From Zygnema circumcarinatum (taxonomy: Eukaryota; Streptophyta; Zygnematophyceae; Zygnematales; Zygnemataceae): 64,000 nt of DNA. The notes under the pieces are model-generated. The model ran no database searches. It saw only the letters and a program-made list of their open reading frames with translations, and had not been told where the DNA came from. A program made the translations under genes and the position numbers. Location of the stretch: contig CM074805.1 in NCBI GenBank assembly GCA_037447605.1, positions 963,361 to 1,027,360 of the forward strand. The letters run 5' to 3'. Below are positions 1-11,101 of this stretch, in pieces (within the stretch, counting starts at the first letter, position 1; each line of letters starts with the position of its first letter).

Positions 1-413
1 AGGACAAGCGATCACACGTCAGACTACCCAAACTTCTTGATTTTACCTTTGTGGGTACAACATGAAAGCTAAGGGCAACATGCCTTTTTGTGTACTTTTT
101 GGGTGAAACAAGCGAACGTAGTGAGCGCCGGTGCTAATCAAATCTTATTTGAACAAAGGCCCCCTTTAGGAAGCTGGGAGTCAAAGCAGCCAACAACGCT
201 CTAGTTGATTCAACATAATAGACTCAACACAAGACGATTGTTAACACTCCAAAAGCAATTGCCTTTTCTGCAACGCGTATCGCGCCGAAAGGTGAATCCA
301 GTGTGTTTTGTTTTCACGACAGGCTATGGTTCTCTGTTTATTAAGCTAGAGTTAGTCGTGTCCGTTTCTTAGCGAAGTTCTGCTAAGTCTACTAGCGCTA
401 TTTGTATTGTATT
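1..413. other. Unassigned sequence next to the mitochondrial insert
   Basis: No coding region is recognised here. It adjoins the broken 3' end of the atp6 fragment and may belong to the same organellar insertion, either as a rearranged mitochondrial segment or as the start of an organellar intron. I see no rRNA, tRNA or other mitochondrial gene in it, so its origin is an inference from position. Confidence 0.3.
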
Positions 414-1091
414 CTAAGCGCTGAGCTTGTTGATGGGTGTTTCGTCGGTCGCCCAACTGAAGAAATGAAGCCCGTGAGTTTGAAATCCTACTAGAGTAAC
501 ACCTATAAATAGAGAAAAAGCTAAACCTAGTGTAATGATAAAATGACTTGTTACTGTAAAACTATATGGAATCATACCAATAAGGTTACAAAACAGTAAA
601 AAGCTAAAAGTAGTAAATATCAGTGGAAAGAAGCGTTGTTTCACCGAAGTTGGTCCACTGATTTGTTCATTCACTAAGTTGAGCACAAAATCATAGAGAA
701 TTTCGACAAAGGACTGCCAAGCATTTGGCACTAAGTAGCCCCCTTTCAGAGTAACAAAATGAAACAAAAGCAATACGAAACTTATAGTTAATACCATAAA
801 CAAAGATGAGTTTGTAAATGAAAGATATAGGTTTCCTATATGTATAGGAATGAAAGGAATAATAGCAAATTGCTCTAGTGGGCTAAACACCATGATCAAT
901 TTTCGTTTTCTAAGTATGTGCAAGCGCCGAAATCGCACTGCTTTGCGATTCGCTAAAATCTCATTGTTGATCGGTGGACCCAAGGAAGACTCAAATTGAA
1001 CACAAACAATTATTAATTGTTCAGTGTTGAATTGGTTCTCCATGAAAATTGTATTGAGAAAAAAAATAGGAATTCGTTTCTCATTTCTCAA
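414..1091 (-). pseudogene. atp6: Truncated mitochondrial atp6 (ATP synthase subunit a) in nuclear-type DNA
   Basis: The reverse strand encodes the N-terminal two thirds of the F-type ATP synthase membrane subunit a. The family core begins at the methionine encoded at 891-893 (MVFSPLEQF) and continues through hydrophobic helices with the plant-like motifs NLVNEQ, GMIPYSFTVTSHF and GFQTHGLHFFS. Family resemblance then stops abruptly near position 455 and the frame ends after about a dozen unrelated residues. The C-terminal helices that carry the essential arginine and proton half-channels are absent. Upstream of the core methionine the frame stays open for a further 66 residues. Because all other genes in the window are nuclear and spliced, this is most simply a nuclear mitochondrial insertion (NUMT). 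Alternatives are an assembly join to mtDNA, or an atp6 exon interrupted by an organellar intron at the break. Confidence 0.75.
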
Positions 1092-3223
1092 AATGAATTT
1101 TGCTCACAAATACATTGGTTTTTTTTTCTTAGAAACTGGTTTTGAAAGGGTTTGTTTTTTTTTTTTTTTTGAGAAGCCAAAATCTTGCACGATTTACAGT
1201 CCACTTTGACCGTCCGATGACTGTCAGGCCTCATCCGACGGTCCGAGTGCGTCAGACGACTTTCTGTCGAATCGGGTGTCAGACTTCAGAAAATTCTCAA
1301 GTACGTACTGACGAAGAAACGTCCTTCAGAAGGATACCAAAACGAGTACTCGGTGCACTCAGGGGACATCGCGTCCGCCCGCATAAAAAGTACTCCGTAG
1401 TCCGTACAAAAGGACTTCAGTTGTTCCGTACGACAGCATTGAACAAAGTATCGTCCGTATATACCGTACAAGCTTGACAGCGCTGAACGCTGCCGTACAA
1501 AACCCTAAACCTTACACCCTTACCTCTTGCCCATGGCCCCTGACATCTAACCACTCAACCCTAAACCTTTAGCCCTAAACCCTAACCTTGCGAACCTTCC
1601 TCACCATTTGAGCCGTTTGGACCCCTCTCTGGGAGTGGACCGACCGCTGCACGGAGTGCACTGTTTGCAGACAAATCGTTGAGCGAGCAAAGCCCTCTGT
1701 GGAGGACCATGTTTCTGCCCAGAAACATTCATCGCTTGAAAAAGCTCTACAAGAACCACAGAAGGTTTTCAGGAAAATATATATATTCACACATCAGAAT
1801 GTCAAGTTTAACGTCTGACAAAATGCTGGTGTCGAAACACCAGCATTTAAGTCAACACAATACGCTCCCGCATAAAAATCTCTTTGAACTGTTCCAATAG
1901 TTTAAGACTGAGGGTTCCATTGTCTTCAAAACCTCGGTTTCTGAGATGTCTTAGTGAGCTGGACCCTGCAGAAAAGCTGACAAAGTCATGAGCATACACT
2001 TATTTAAAGGAACCATGAATCATGGCCTGCTCTTAGCATGACATGTAGATGCTGAACACATGCTAGCATGTCCATACCCCAACATGCACGCTTCACATGC
2101 TTGCATACTGGCAGGTTCCATTTAGTGCCTTCCTGGCGTGCTACATTTCAAAGTGGTAGAGCCTCATCAAGCCTCCCAGTCAGCGCCCGCCATGTGGTAA
2201 AACGAATTTTCCAGAGTTCCACCCACTAATCATTCCCACCGCCACAGCAACCCACCGTGCCATTCGCCATGCTCTAAACAGAGCAAAGTGCGGGAGTTGA
2301 AGCGACAACCACTACAATCATATTGGCGTATTCGCAAATACCTTTCGCGAATGTATGAGGGTAATCCGCCGTCTAAGTAAAGTCGCCATTTGTTCATTTC
2401 CCAAGATATTCGTCAGCAACTCAAAGAAACCACCGCAAAATTTTGCACCGTATCCTCACAGGCCCTACCTCAGCATAGATCCCAACTGCATCCCCACATA
2501 CTACCCCCATTACAGCTTTCCCCTTGTGAGGTAATCCCACGCGCACATGTCATCCCATATCCCTCGCAGGACTCCCAACAAGAAGACGCATGGATTCATC
2601 GGTCCCATGTACAACACATCCTCTAGAGTGAGCAGCATCACTTTAATCGTATGCCACACAGCCGTTCGGCAATCAGGGCCCACTGAAACGTCCATCCAAA
2701 GCTGTGGTTCTATTAATGTCCCCAGATGTTATTCCCAGATCCAAGAGCGGGACTGTATGCTATGTTCCACATCAGGTTCTGCAAGCTCGTGACCCCTGTA
2801 GGAGCCTGCCTACAGCTACAGCGTTAGTCGTAGTATGCAGGAGGCGAATGGCCACGAGGAGGTCCATGCCAATTGGGTCCTCCTCTTGGGGGGAACCTGC
2901 ATGGCAGTTTGTCTAGGAATTAGCAAGCAATAAGCAAAGACATAGAAGACAAGCTGCTAACTTGCCCGTTTTGCACGTATCTGCTAGCATATGTCCCCTG
3001 TGGTTCGCCAGAAAAGGCAGAGAAAACCTGCGGGACCTCAGTCACGATTTCCTGTCTAAACAAATATGAACATCCCGCATCAGGACGACATGTACATGCG
3101 GACCGCGCCCTACTTTCTGAGGAAAATGACACGAGTACTGAACAAAAGACAAATTAAGCTCCTCAAATAGAGTGCAGAGACTTTCAAGACATCGTTCCAG
3201 CAGCTTCAATAATTTTCCCAAAC
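1092..3223. other. Gene-poor stretch with degenerate telomere-like and GTAC-rich segments
   Basis: No supported gene. A T-rich run ends near 1170. Positions 1200-1480 are rich in CCGTAC and GTCAGAC words, and 1500-1590 holds degenerate CCCTAAA motifs. The part nearest 3223 probably contains the 3' untranslated region of the splicing factor gene, which ends at 3224 on the reverse strand. Short open frames here show no family similarity. Confidence 0.5.
1500..1590. repeat. Degenerate interstitial telomere-like repeat (CCCTAAA type)
   Basis: Several CCCTAAACC and CCCTAACC words lie close together, interrupted by other sequence. The unit matches the plant-type telomere repeat TTTAGGG on the other strand. 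It is too degenerate to be an active telomere and is followed by ordinary genes. Confidence 0.55.
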
Positions 3224-6200
3224 TCAAACATACCCACGAGGTGGCGCTTCACTTGCATATGGCGCGGACCCCCTCTCCGGCATCCGGTGGTAGTCCCCAT
3301 GGTCTGGAGGGGGTGATACATTGCGGCGATAGGGTGGAGACCTTTCGCCCCGGTAAGGGGGAGGGGAGCGATCTCCTCGGTAAGGGGCTCTCTCCCCTCT
3401 GTAGGGGGGAGGCGAACGATCTGCTCCATATGGAGGGCTGCGACGACCGCGGTAAGGGGGGGGTGAGCGGCCGCGAGGTGGAGGAGACGGAGACCTGAGC
3501 AGGCAGGGGAGAGAAACGAAACGGCTTAGAAAAACAGCGGAAATGGCGAGCTGGGACACAGGTGGATGAAGTGGAAAGGCAGTGTGCGACCAGTATCAAT
3601 AACCTTGTGGTAGATTGAACACGAGTGTGCACTGCCATTGGTAACCGTCCAGTGCCTACCATCTTGGTGACTTACAGTTCATTTCTACCCATGTTTACTC
3701 ACAAACTCTAAAAATACCGGCAGGTCAGCCGAGGAACGAAAGGTGAAGCCAACAAACCATTCAAGTCATTCACTAGTAGAAGGCATCAATGAACGGACAC
3801 ACACGGCTGCTAAAACGAATTCGACTATCGAAACCTCTCAGTCTGAAGCTCGATTCTTGATCAGGCAATCAGGATATCTTACCTGTAACGACTGCTCACC
3901 CGAGGAGGAGGCGAATATCCACGCACAGGTGACCTAGAGTAGGATCTGGCTGCTGGAAGCATCCAGAAAGAACAAACAGAAAAATGAGACGACAAACGTA
4001 AGCCATGTCTAAGTTGAAAAAGGATAAACAAACAACTCAGATAAGGCTGACGGAGACAATGTAGCAAATGTAGGCGGTCCAAGGGAGAAAGCCTCAAGCA
4101 TCTTGTCCATTTCCTTCTTTTTTTTTGTTCAACAAGCCACTCTTGAAAATTGCCCTAGACGCTTCTAAAGGAAATAGAACATAAGCAAACAAGGCTAGTG
4201 TCCTTGCCACGAGCCAGGTAGATTCAAGCGAGACACATATGGCCATACACAGCGAAAACTCTTATCAATAATAAGCCATTCACAACATCATAATTCAGCA
4301 GAGAAAGGGCGAAGTGATGTGGACTTACAACGGAAGGAATGAGGCGGAGGCGAACGCCGGCGTCCCACGTACCCGCCTCCATAGCGAGGTCTGTCAACAG
4401 AAAGGAAATGAAACGTGGAAGATGACACGAGGTTACATCCATTGATTACGCCCAAGTTCCTGAGTGTGAACCTTGCTGAAACATTCCAGTATGACGTAGA
4501 AGTGACCATAGAATGAATCTACTTCGTCATAAGTTAAACACACCACAGCCATCTGTCTGCTGATGAATTCAGAAGTCTAACTAACCTCGCCACTCGGTCT
4601 CTTGCGCGCATATCCTGCGGCCGCTTGCGGTTCTCTTCAGCAAACACAACAGTAATCTCACGTCCGCTTATCAACGATCGGTCCAGCGCCTGCTGTGCAG
4701 CTTTTGCATCTTCCCCGTTTATAAACTGCAAACCAGAATCCCCATTATCCAAGCTTGAGTTCCGTCTCAACTAAACAAGAAAACGGAAGAAAAAATGGAA
4801 CCAACGACCCAAAAATACACTTGATTTTCATCAAGAACGGTTGGAACTGAAGTATTAACAACACAACCTGTTATAGTATCAAAAGACAAGGCAAAACTTA
4901 AGTCGTCCATACCTGGACAAAGCCAAATCCCCGAGGTTCTCTGCAAACACAACATGCACTCAAAGAAAACCTCAGCAACTCCGCAACAATGGCTGACTTT
5001 CGGCCTTGTCAGAGAAGTGACCATCAATCAACAGGGAATTAATCACACGTGAGTCTGTCAGGATAAAATTGTCAGCCATAAGACCAGGTAAACCGATCAT
5101 CGAGAAAATCCATGACCGTCATAACTTGAGCCCTATTGGGACCTTGGTTCACCTGAGAAATCCTTGATCTTGAGACTTGAGAGTCAATCCAACTTGTACA
5201 CCCATATGTTTCCTTGCTGCGAAACATCACTTCAATTGACTCGTCTTTGGTACCATCAGATTATGATCTGCTTGCTTCATCCGAGCTTCCATCAAACAGC
5301 CTTGAGACAGATCTTCAACCGCCGAACCGCCTGCTTGAACATGGGACTCTATCGTGAAAGGACGAGCTCCCCAACATAATCATATTCTTTCTTGGAACAA
5401 ACTCTTTCCTAAACATAGTTGCGACCACCAAATCAAATCGATCTCTCGGACATGAGCACAATCTTCTGTGCGCAGGAAAGGAGCACCAACATCTTCCTCT
5501 TCTTCTTCACATCCTCATCTTCTTCTTCAAAATCTTCCTCTTTCCTACCATTGGTCAACCAATGGTAAGCCAAGTGTCAGGAAGCAAGCACATAAAGGAA
5601 AATGAAAGTCCTAGTCCATGTGACAACACGTATCTTCCTTGTGTATAATATATTTGAATGCGCTGTTTCTTTCAGTAGCAATCTTGTAGAATCCGCTGAC
5701 GATATGATATGCAGCATAGTACTGTGAACATTCTCCACTAAAATCATGTGATAAATTAACTCCACAATTCGACAGCACTAGCTAAATATCTGAGGGCTAT
5801 CTAATTTAAAGCTGACTCTATACCACGTACACGACTAGGAAAAAATCAGCAAACCCCATGACCGTAATCAGTCAACAGGATGAAGACAACAACCATGATG
5901 GACTTTCCAGTAAGAGGTCGATGGAGGTGATATTCAGCCATGAGAACTCACTGCGTATAGAAATCTTTCGGCAGATAAACATCCTTCACTTGTCCATACT
6001 GTTCGAATGGAGCACGGAGGTCCTCCGGCCTGCATAGCCACAGACAAGACAAGATACTGCTAGTTCAGCTTGCAGCCACGAGAGCGAACTCTGCCCCTTG
6101 CTAAAACGACACACAAGGGAATATAAAAAAATATTCCAACTATTCATGACCTGCAGACAAGGTCCAGATAACGACACGAAGAAAGAGCCTACATCTACAT

Positions 6201-6663
6201 GAACATTGTTAACTGAAAAAAAATGTCCATTCCACAATTTCCACCGCTTATTCTGGAAAGAATTCGATTTATTCGACAACCAAACTTCCGCAAACTCGAG
6301 ACCTGAATTTGCACTCTTTTCTCCAAAGATTCCATGACTGGTCTATGAAGTTAAAACCAGACGGTGCCACAATTTGAACACAGACTAGATACAAACTGCT
6401 CGTTGCAAGTCAATACTGGACTCTTCACAGCTGTCGGTTCCAGCAATTACAAAAGTTATTGCCCTCAACTTGAATATCTAATATGTACAGTAAAGTGCTG
6501 ACCTTGAGTCGCGAGGAATATTCCGCACCAACAGACTCGTCCGATCTTCCTCCTCCGTCTCCCTCCCCTCCCGCTCCTCCCTCCTCTGCCCTCTATCGTT
6601 CGGGCTCCTCCCACGACGAGGGCTTTCCCCTCGTTGCGGACTATAGCTCCCACTCCGAGGCAT
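3224..6663 (-). CDS. SC35-like SR splicing factor (RRM plus RS/P-rich tail)
   Basis: Seven exons join in frame to 269 residues: 6503-6663, 5952-6029, 4913-4940, 4586-4725, 4329-4390, 3883-3952 and 3224-3494. The start is the first methionine before an arginine/serine-rich head (MPRSGSYSPQ). One RNA recognition motif spans about residues 42-120, with RNP2 LLVRNI at 44-49 and RNP1 RGFGFVQF at 83-90, and contains the plant SCL signatures KDVYLPKD and ITVVFAEENRKRP. A tail rich in RS, SPPP and RGDRSPPPYRGER-like repeats follows. Plant SCL30/SCL33 proteins bind pre-mRNA and recruit U1 and U2 components in the nucleus, so constitutive and alternative splicing is the expected role. Exon 6 has a tandem CAGCAG acceptor. 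I cannot choose which SCL subgroup it belongs to. Confidence 0.92.
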
Positions 6664-7785
6664 GCCGACTTCCTGTGCCTTCGCTACCTCTCTGCTTCCT
6701 TTGCTCCCTCTCTCCTGGTGATGGCTCTCCCGCTGCCCGGAAGTGGAAGCTGCTGTGTGCGGGAGCGAGAGTGGTGCTGTGTGCGGGAGCGAGGGAGGTG
6801 CTGTCTGCGGAAGCGGGGAAGCAGGAGGGCTTGCAGATGCGCTGTGCCAGAGGTCGGACCATTGGATCAACCATTGCAATGGTTGCGAACCATTGGATCC
6901 CGAGCCAGCCAACAATTGCCAATGGTTGCCAACCTTTGGATACAATAATTGCCAACCATTGCATTCAATCATTGCCAACCATTGCAGTCAATCATTGCAT
7001 TCAATGCTGCCAACCATTGCCAATGATCGCGACCATTGGATCGTCCAACAATTACCATCCAACGGTTGTCCAATGGTTTGAACCAACCATTGCAATGGGT
7101 TGCGTTGCATGGGATAGGCAGCCTGTGTTGTGTGACTGGTCCGAGTTCACTGCTAGTAACCGGCATTCCGTGAGCCGCAATACAGCCGGGAGGGGCAAAT
7201 GCGGGTGTAGGTTTCCGAGTTCCACTCCACATAGCTTCTCCTCTTGGAAAACGAAGCAGGAAAAAGAACCTGAAGAATCTACTATTCGCGAAAGGTTGAA
7301 TATCGCGAGGAGAGGAACTCGGCCTTAGCACGTGACTCAGCTGTTCTGCATGAGCTGCTTGCCCCGAAACCATTGAAAAACTATCGGCCGCTTCATCCCT
7401 GGACTTCAAAAGGAATGAAGGGAGATTCACCTCAAAGAGGCCGAAAGACGTGTGTGTTCTTGAAGTTGAGCCATGTTATAATCGCATACTTGCTGAGACC
7501 CCGCTGCTTAAACTACCTTTTGATATTCTTTCGAACCCTAATGGCAAAGTGAGTATCACAACAGCACAGAAATAATGGCACACCATGTCCAAATGGAGTC
7601 TCATAAACAAAAACCTTGTGACATAGGCCATGGGAAGCATGAACCTATGGAGGGTCTCTCCGAATTAATCATCATATTGTAAAGTTACACAGTAGCCTCA
7701 ACGCATACACAATGACTTCCATGACCTGTACAAAGGATAAGGATATGCATTTACAGTGAGCCAGGGGCCGGCGAAGGCCCCAGAG
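6664..7785. promoter_or_regulatory. Upstream region of the splicing factor gene and 3' flank of VPS37
   Basis: This interval separates the splicing factor start codon (6663) from the VPS37 stop codon (7786), both on the reverse strand. It should hold the promoter and 5' UTR of the former and the 3' UTR of the latter. Positions 6740-6800 carry a short GCGGGAGCGAGAG-type direct repeat. Positions 6855-7100 carry the CCATTG/CAATGG cluster described separately. I see no gene. Confidence 0.5.
6855..7100. repeat. Cluster of CCATTG/CAATGG palindromic words
   Basis: About 245 bases contain more than a dozen copies of AACCATTG, CCATTGG, CAATGG and the perfect palindrome CCATTGCAATGG in both orientations. 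They begin about 190 bases upstream of the splicing factor start codon. The words contain CCAAT-box cores (ATTGG/CCAAT). It could be a cluster of NF-Y-type promoter sites, a decayed local tandem repeat, or sequence that folds in the RNA leader. The arrangement is seen directly; its function is not known. Confidence 0.7.
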
Positions 7786-10177
7786 TTAAGAGCCTATCCG
7801 CGACAGCCCTGCGGCGATGCGGAGCTGCGTGCGCCGGTGGTAAGTCAGGCGAAGCTTCCGATACTTCTGCAGGAACTCACCGACCTCCACTTCCCCGGCA
7901 AGAAACTTGCTGTGAAGCTCTTCCGATTCATCGTCCACTTTCTGGGCAACGGCTGCAGGCCAACCTCAGGTTCCAGTGTCAGGAACAAAGTTGTCCCTGC
8001 ATAACACTGCTATATACACCGCCAGACATTGAGCAGGTGAAGCAACTCGAAGCCTATAGCACTTTATATCAAAACGTTCGCCGTTCCTCGATCTTGTATG
8101 GTTGCAGGGTGTATGAGAACGCATCGGCTCATGCAAGTAGTCATATCGGAAGGGCTCGAATGGCAGAAGCTTGAGAGGCAATGAGAGCAGCACCTTGCAG
8201 GCGGTGGGCAAGCGCTGCGGGGGAGTAGTGCTGCATCAGCTCCTGCTCGCGCCGTTGGCACTCCTCCAGGCGTTCTCGGGCTGAGGCGAGCTCAGTGCCC
8301 CGGATGATGCGGCACTGCTTAAGAAGGCCCACGCATCACCTTGTCAGCTAAATTGCCCCTCCTAAAATAGTACAAAAGTTTTCATGCCAGGCATCTACAT
8401 CATAGCTTCAAGCATTGAATGTCGATAAAGCAAAACCAAGGAAAGAACACAACATGATTGAGATTAAGAAAGGGAAGCCTGTTCTAGGACAGATATGAAG
8501 TGAGTTAAAACAATACAAAGTGATAACATGCAAAGTGCTCTCTTACGCTCTCCTAGCGAAGGCTTGGGCGAATAGTGCCACGCTAAAGACAAGAAAAATC
8601 TCTCCGCACACCCACCCTATTCCTCCTCATGCGCCCAATTGCTGGCTGTAACATACCTGATTCTGGAGCTGCGAAATCTCCGACTCCTTTGAGAGATTAC
8701 GCTCTGTTCCATAGAAACCCTGATATTAGAGACTTTGAAAGATCAAACATAGCAAGATTCCATTCCCTGTCCTTATCAGAAGGGCCATGGAGAAACACTC
8801 AATCGTATCATGAACAATGGTCGAAAGAACGTACTGGAAAGTTCCAAGTTGCTCCTCCTTAGCTCATCGCGAACCTGCCAAGCATCACCACCATCTGCAT
8901 AATGAGCTTCGTGCACCATCATGCCATGAAGAGTACTTTCTATATGCTAACAAAGATGCCACCATCTGCAGACAAGCAAGTACGTAATATTCTAAAGTGA
9001 ACAAGAACCAAATGTCAGGATGATAACCACATGGGTGCACCTCATTCAACTGCCTGACAGGATCCAAGCTCGAAAGAAACGCCATGTACGACCCCTCATC
9101 CTGCATCAAGTTCCGTAGCTCTGCAGAGCTGGAGAAAGGGAGCGAAGAGATAGTGTAAAGCTGAAAGGGCTTACTGAGGATGAAGCACTGTCAGGCAAAC
9201 GGGACAAGGAGAAAGAAGGCTGCCTGTCAATTCTATTGAGGGACTGAGCAAGGCGTATGCAAGACATAAATGGCACTAAGAAATGCCATTACCAGGCTTC
9301 AAGTGACACCACCTCTAACGTTATCTAATAGTAATCCAAACTTCAGTTAACCAATCAAGGGTCCCGAACCTTCAGGTTGGGAACCAACCTGAGATCTTGG
9401 AGGATTGGAAAAGTAGACGGGATGGTCGGAACAGAAAATTGAGTTGCAAGAACGTTTCCCCCCCCATTGGGAGGAGAAGTTTGTTGGCTATTTGCTCCCC
9501 CAGCCGATGGATTTAAGGGGTTAGTCCCCGTGGCTGCACCACCAGGGAAGGCGTTTCTAGCAGCGTTTGCAGCAGATCCAAGCCATGAAAAGGGGTTCTG
9601 CGGAGGAGGAGGCTGAGACCCGCCCCTGACAGGCAAAGTAAAGACGAGTAGGGTTTAAAAATAAGCAAAGGAGATTAGGGTGGAAAGGAAATAAAAAATA
9701 GCGGCCCCACTTCCAAGATGAATGAGTGGCAACAAATGATGACGTACGAAGCAGCAAACTTGCTGAATCATCATTATGACTTCACACGAAGAGATAGCAC
9801 AGGTCGTTCCCCTTTGTAAAGTATCACTAAACGCCCAGTAAAGTAAGAGGCATGCGACCATACTTAGATATGCGAAATTTAACGAAAATTTTCAAAAGCA
9901 TAGCAGCTTTTTCGACCCTGTTCAAGTTCTACCGGCTCTGGTGCAACAATGAACCTTACATCCTATAAACACCAGGTAAACTGCCAAAAAATGACCAATA
10001 TAGATACGCACTCCAACCTGCCCACTTGTTTTGCCCCTCTGTCCCAAACAAACAATCGTACTCCAACCTGCCCTAAAGCCAGGCATCTGAACCCTAAAGG
10101 TCGTTAACCACCCAAAACCGTCTGAAACCAAAATGGAAGACTCGGAGAAAGCCTTACGAGTGATTCCGAGGGTCCAT
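7786..10177 (-). CDS. VPS37: VPS37-like ESCRT-I subunit (Mod(r) domain)
   Basis: Seven exons join in frame: 10158-10177, 9389-9625, 9041-9128, 8835-8874, 8657-8703, 8194-8314 and 7786-7952, giving 239 residues. The first small exon (MDPRNH) is chosen because its ATG and GTAAGG donor supply exactly the phase required, but it is the least certain part. A Pro/Gly/Asn-rich head (residues 7-80, with NPFSWLG) precedes the Mod(r) domain, which covers the rest of the protein and has the family signatures SSAELRNLM, LQNQCRIIR, HYSPAALAHRLQ, DDESEEL and FLQKYRKLRLTYHRR. VPS37 bridges VPS23 and VPS28 in ESCRT-I, which sorts ubiquitinated membrane cargo into multivesicular bodies. The length fits plant VPS37 proteins (roughly 215-240). 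Confidence 0.88.
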
Positions 10178-11101
10178 GGCGCCCTTCCGCCGAGGCGCAA
10201 CGCGCGGCGAGACTCCTCAAGAGCAGCAGCCTTAGCAGCAGCCCCTTCCTTCCGCCATGGTTGCAAGCCCGAGCCTGCCTTCAAGCGCGTCCACGGATGT
10301 ACGGTCGGAGCTCCGTACCCCTCTGTACGAATGTACGGCCCCGATTGCGCTTTCCGTATTGTTCGTACGATTCGTACGAGTCTAATGTACGGCAGCACGT
10401 GCGAGGTGAGCCCCTGGGTCTGACCAGGGCGGAAGTGGAAGGCGGCGGTTGGGGGGCGGACTTAAGGGGGGGGGGGGGGNNNNNNNNNNGGGGGAGGGAG
10501 GGGGGGAGGGAGGGAGGCAGGAGGGGGCATGCAGGGATGGGGGATGGGAGAGCGGGGGCGCTGAATGCATCCATCCATCGGCTCGTCATTTTAATAGATG
10601 ATGATTTTTTGGTCTGTCCGCTGCACAATTCTGCTCATGTGCTACTTTTCTCAAGAAAAACTGCTCTTGCTGCGATAGAAATTGTAGGAAGTGCTGAGCA
10701 TTTAGGAAGCACTGTCTGTCTGCACGCTATGGTTGGAGAATAGCAGATCATTGCTGTATGGGGTTGAGTTTGAATCGTGTTGGCAAGAATTGCAACCACA
10801 ATGGCCGTTTATCATACTACTGTTTTCGGATGCTCCATAATGCCCGTCTCAAGTCGGAAAAGAAAAAACTGTAAACAGGCCTTACTTCTAGAGTATGAAG
10901 CTTCCAATTTTTAATCACAGTTCCATAGCGAATTAACACTCGTGGCATCAAATGGTGCTCTGCTTGTCCTTGGAGAAACCGACCCTGCTAAAGCTATCAT
11001 GACGCGTCATGATTCATGTCGGCTCTATGATGTCGAGAAGGAAACGCCGCCGAAGAATAGGGCGAGAAATCTTGATGCAAGCTGCATCCATACGCAGCTG
11101 A
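10178..11101. other. VPS37 promoter side and HOP2 3' flank; GC-rich and gapped
   Basis: No gene is seen. Positions 10180-10400 are GC-rich with many CCGTAC/GTACGG words. Positions 10466-10530 form a poly-G/GGGA tract containing a ten-base gap. Positions 10740-11101 are AT-richer and should contain the HOP2 3' untranslated region. Confidence 0.45.
10480..10489. other. Assembly gap (10 N) in a G homopolymer
   Basis: Ten N bases sit inside a run of G. The true length of the G tract is unknown. No gene model crosses it. Confidence 0.95.

Noticed and set aside
6483-7328. 281-codon plus-strand frame across the splicing factor start and the palindrome cluster
   Set aside because: It overlaps exon 1 of a well-supported gene on the other strand and its tail is created by the CCATTG repeats.
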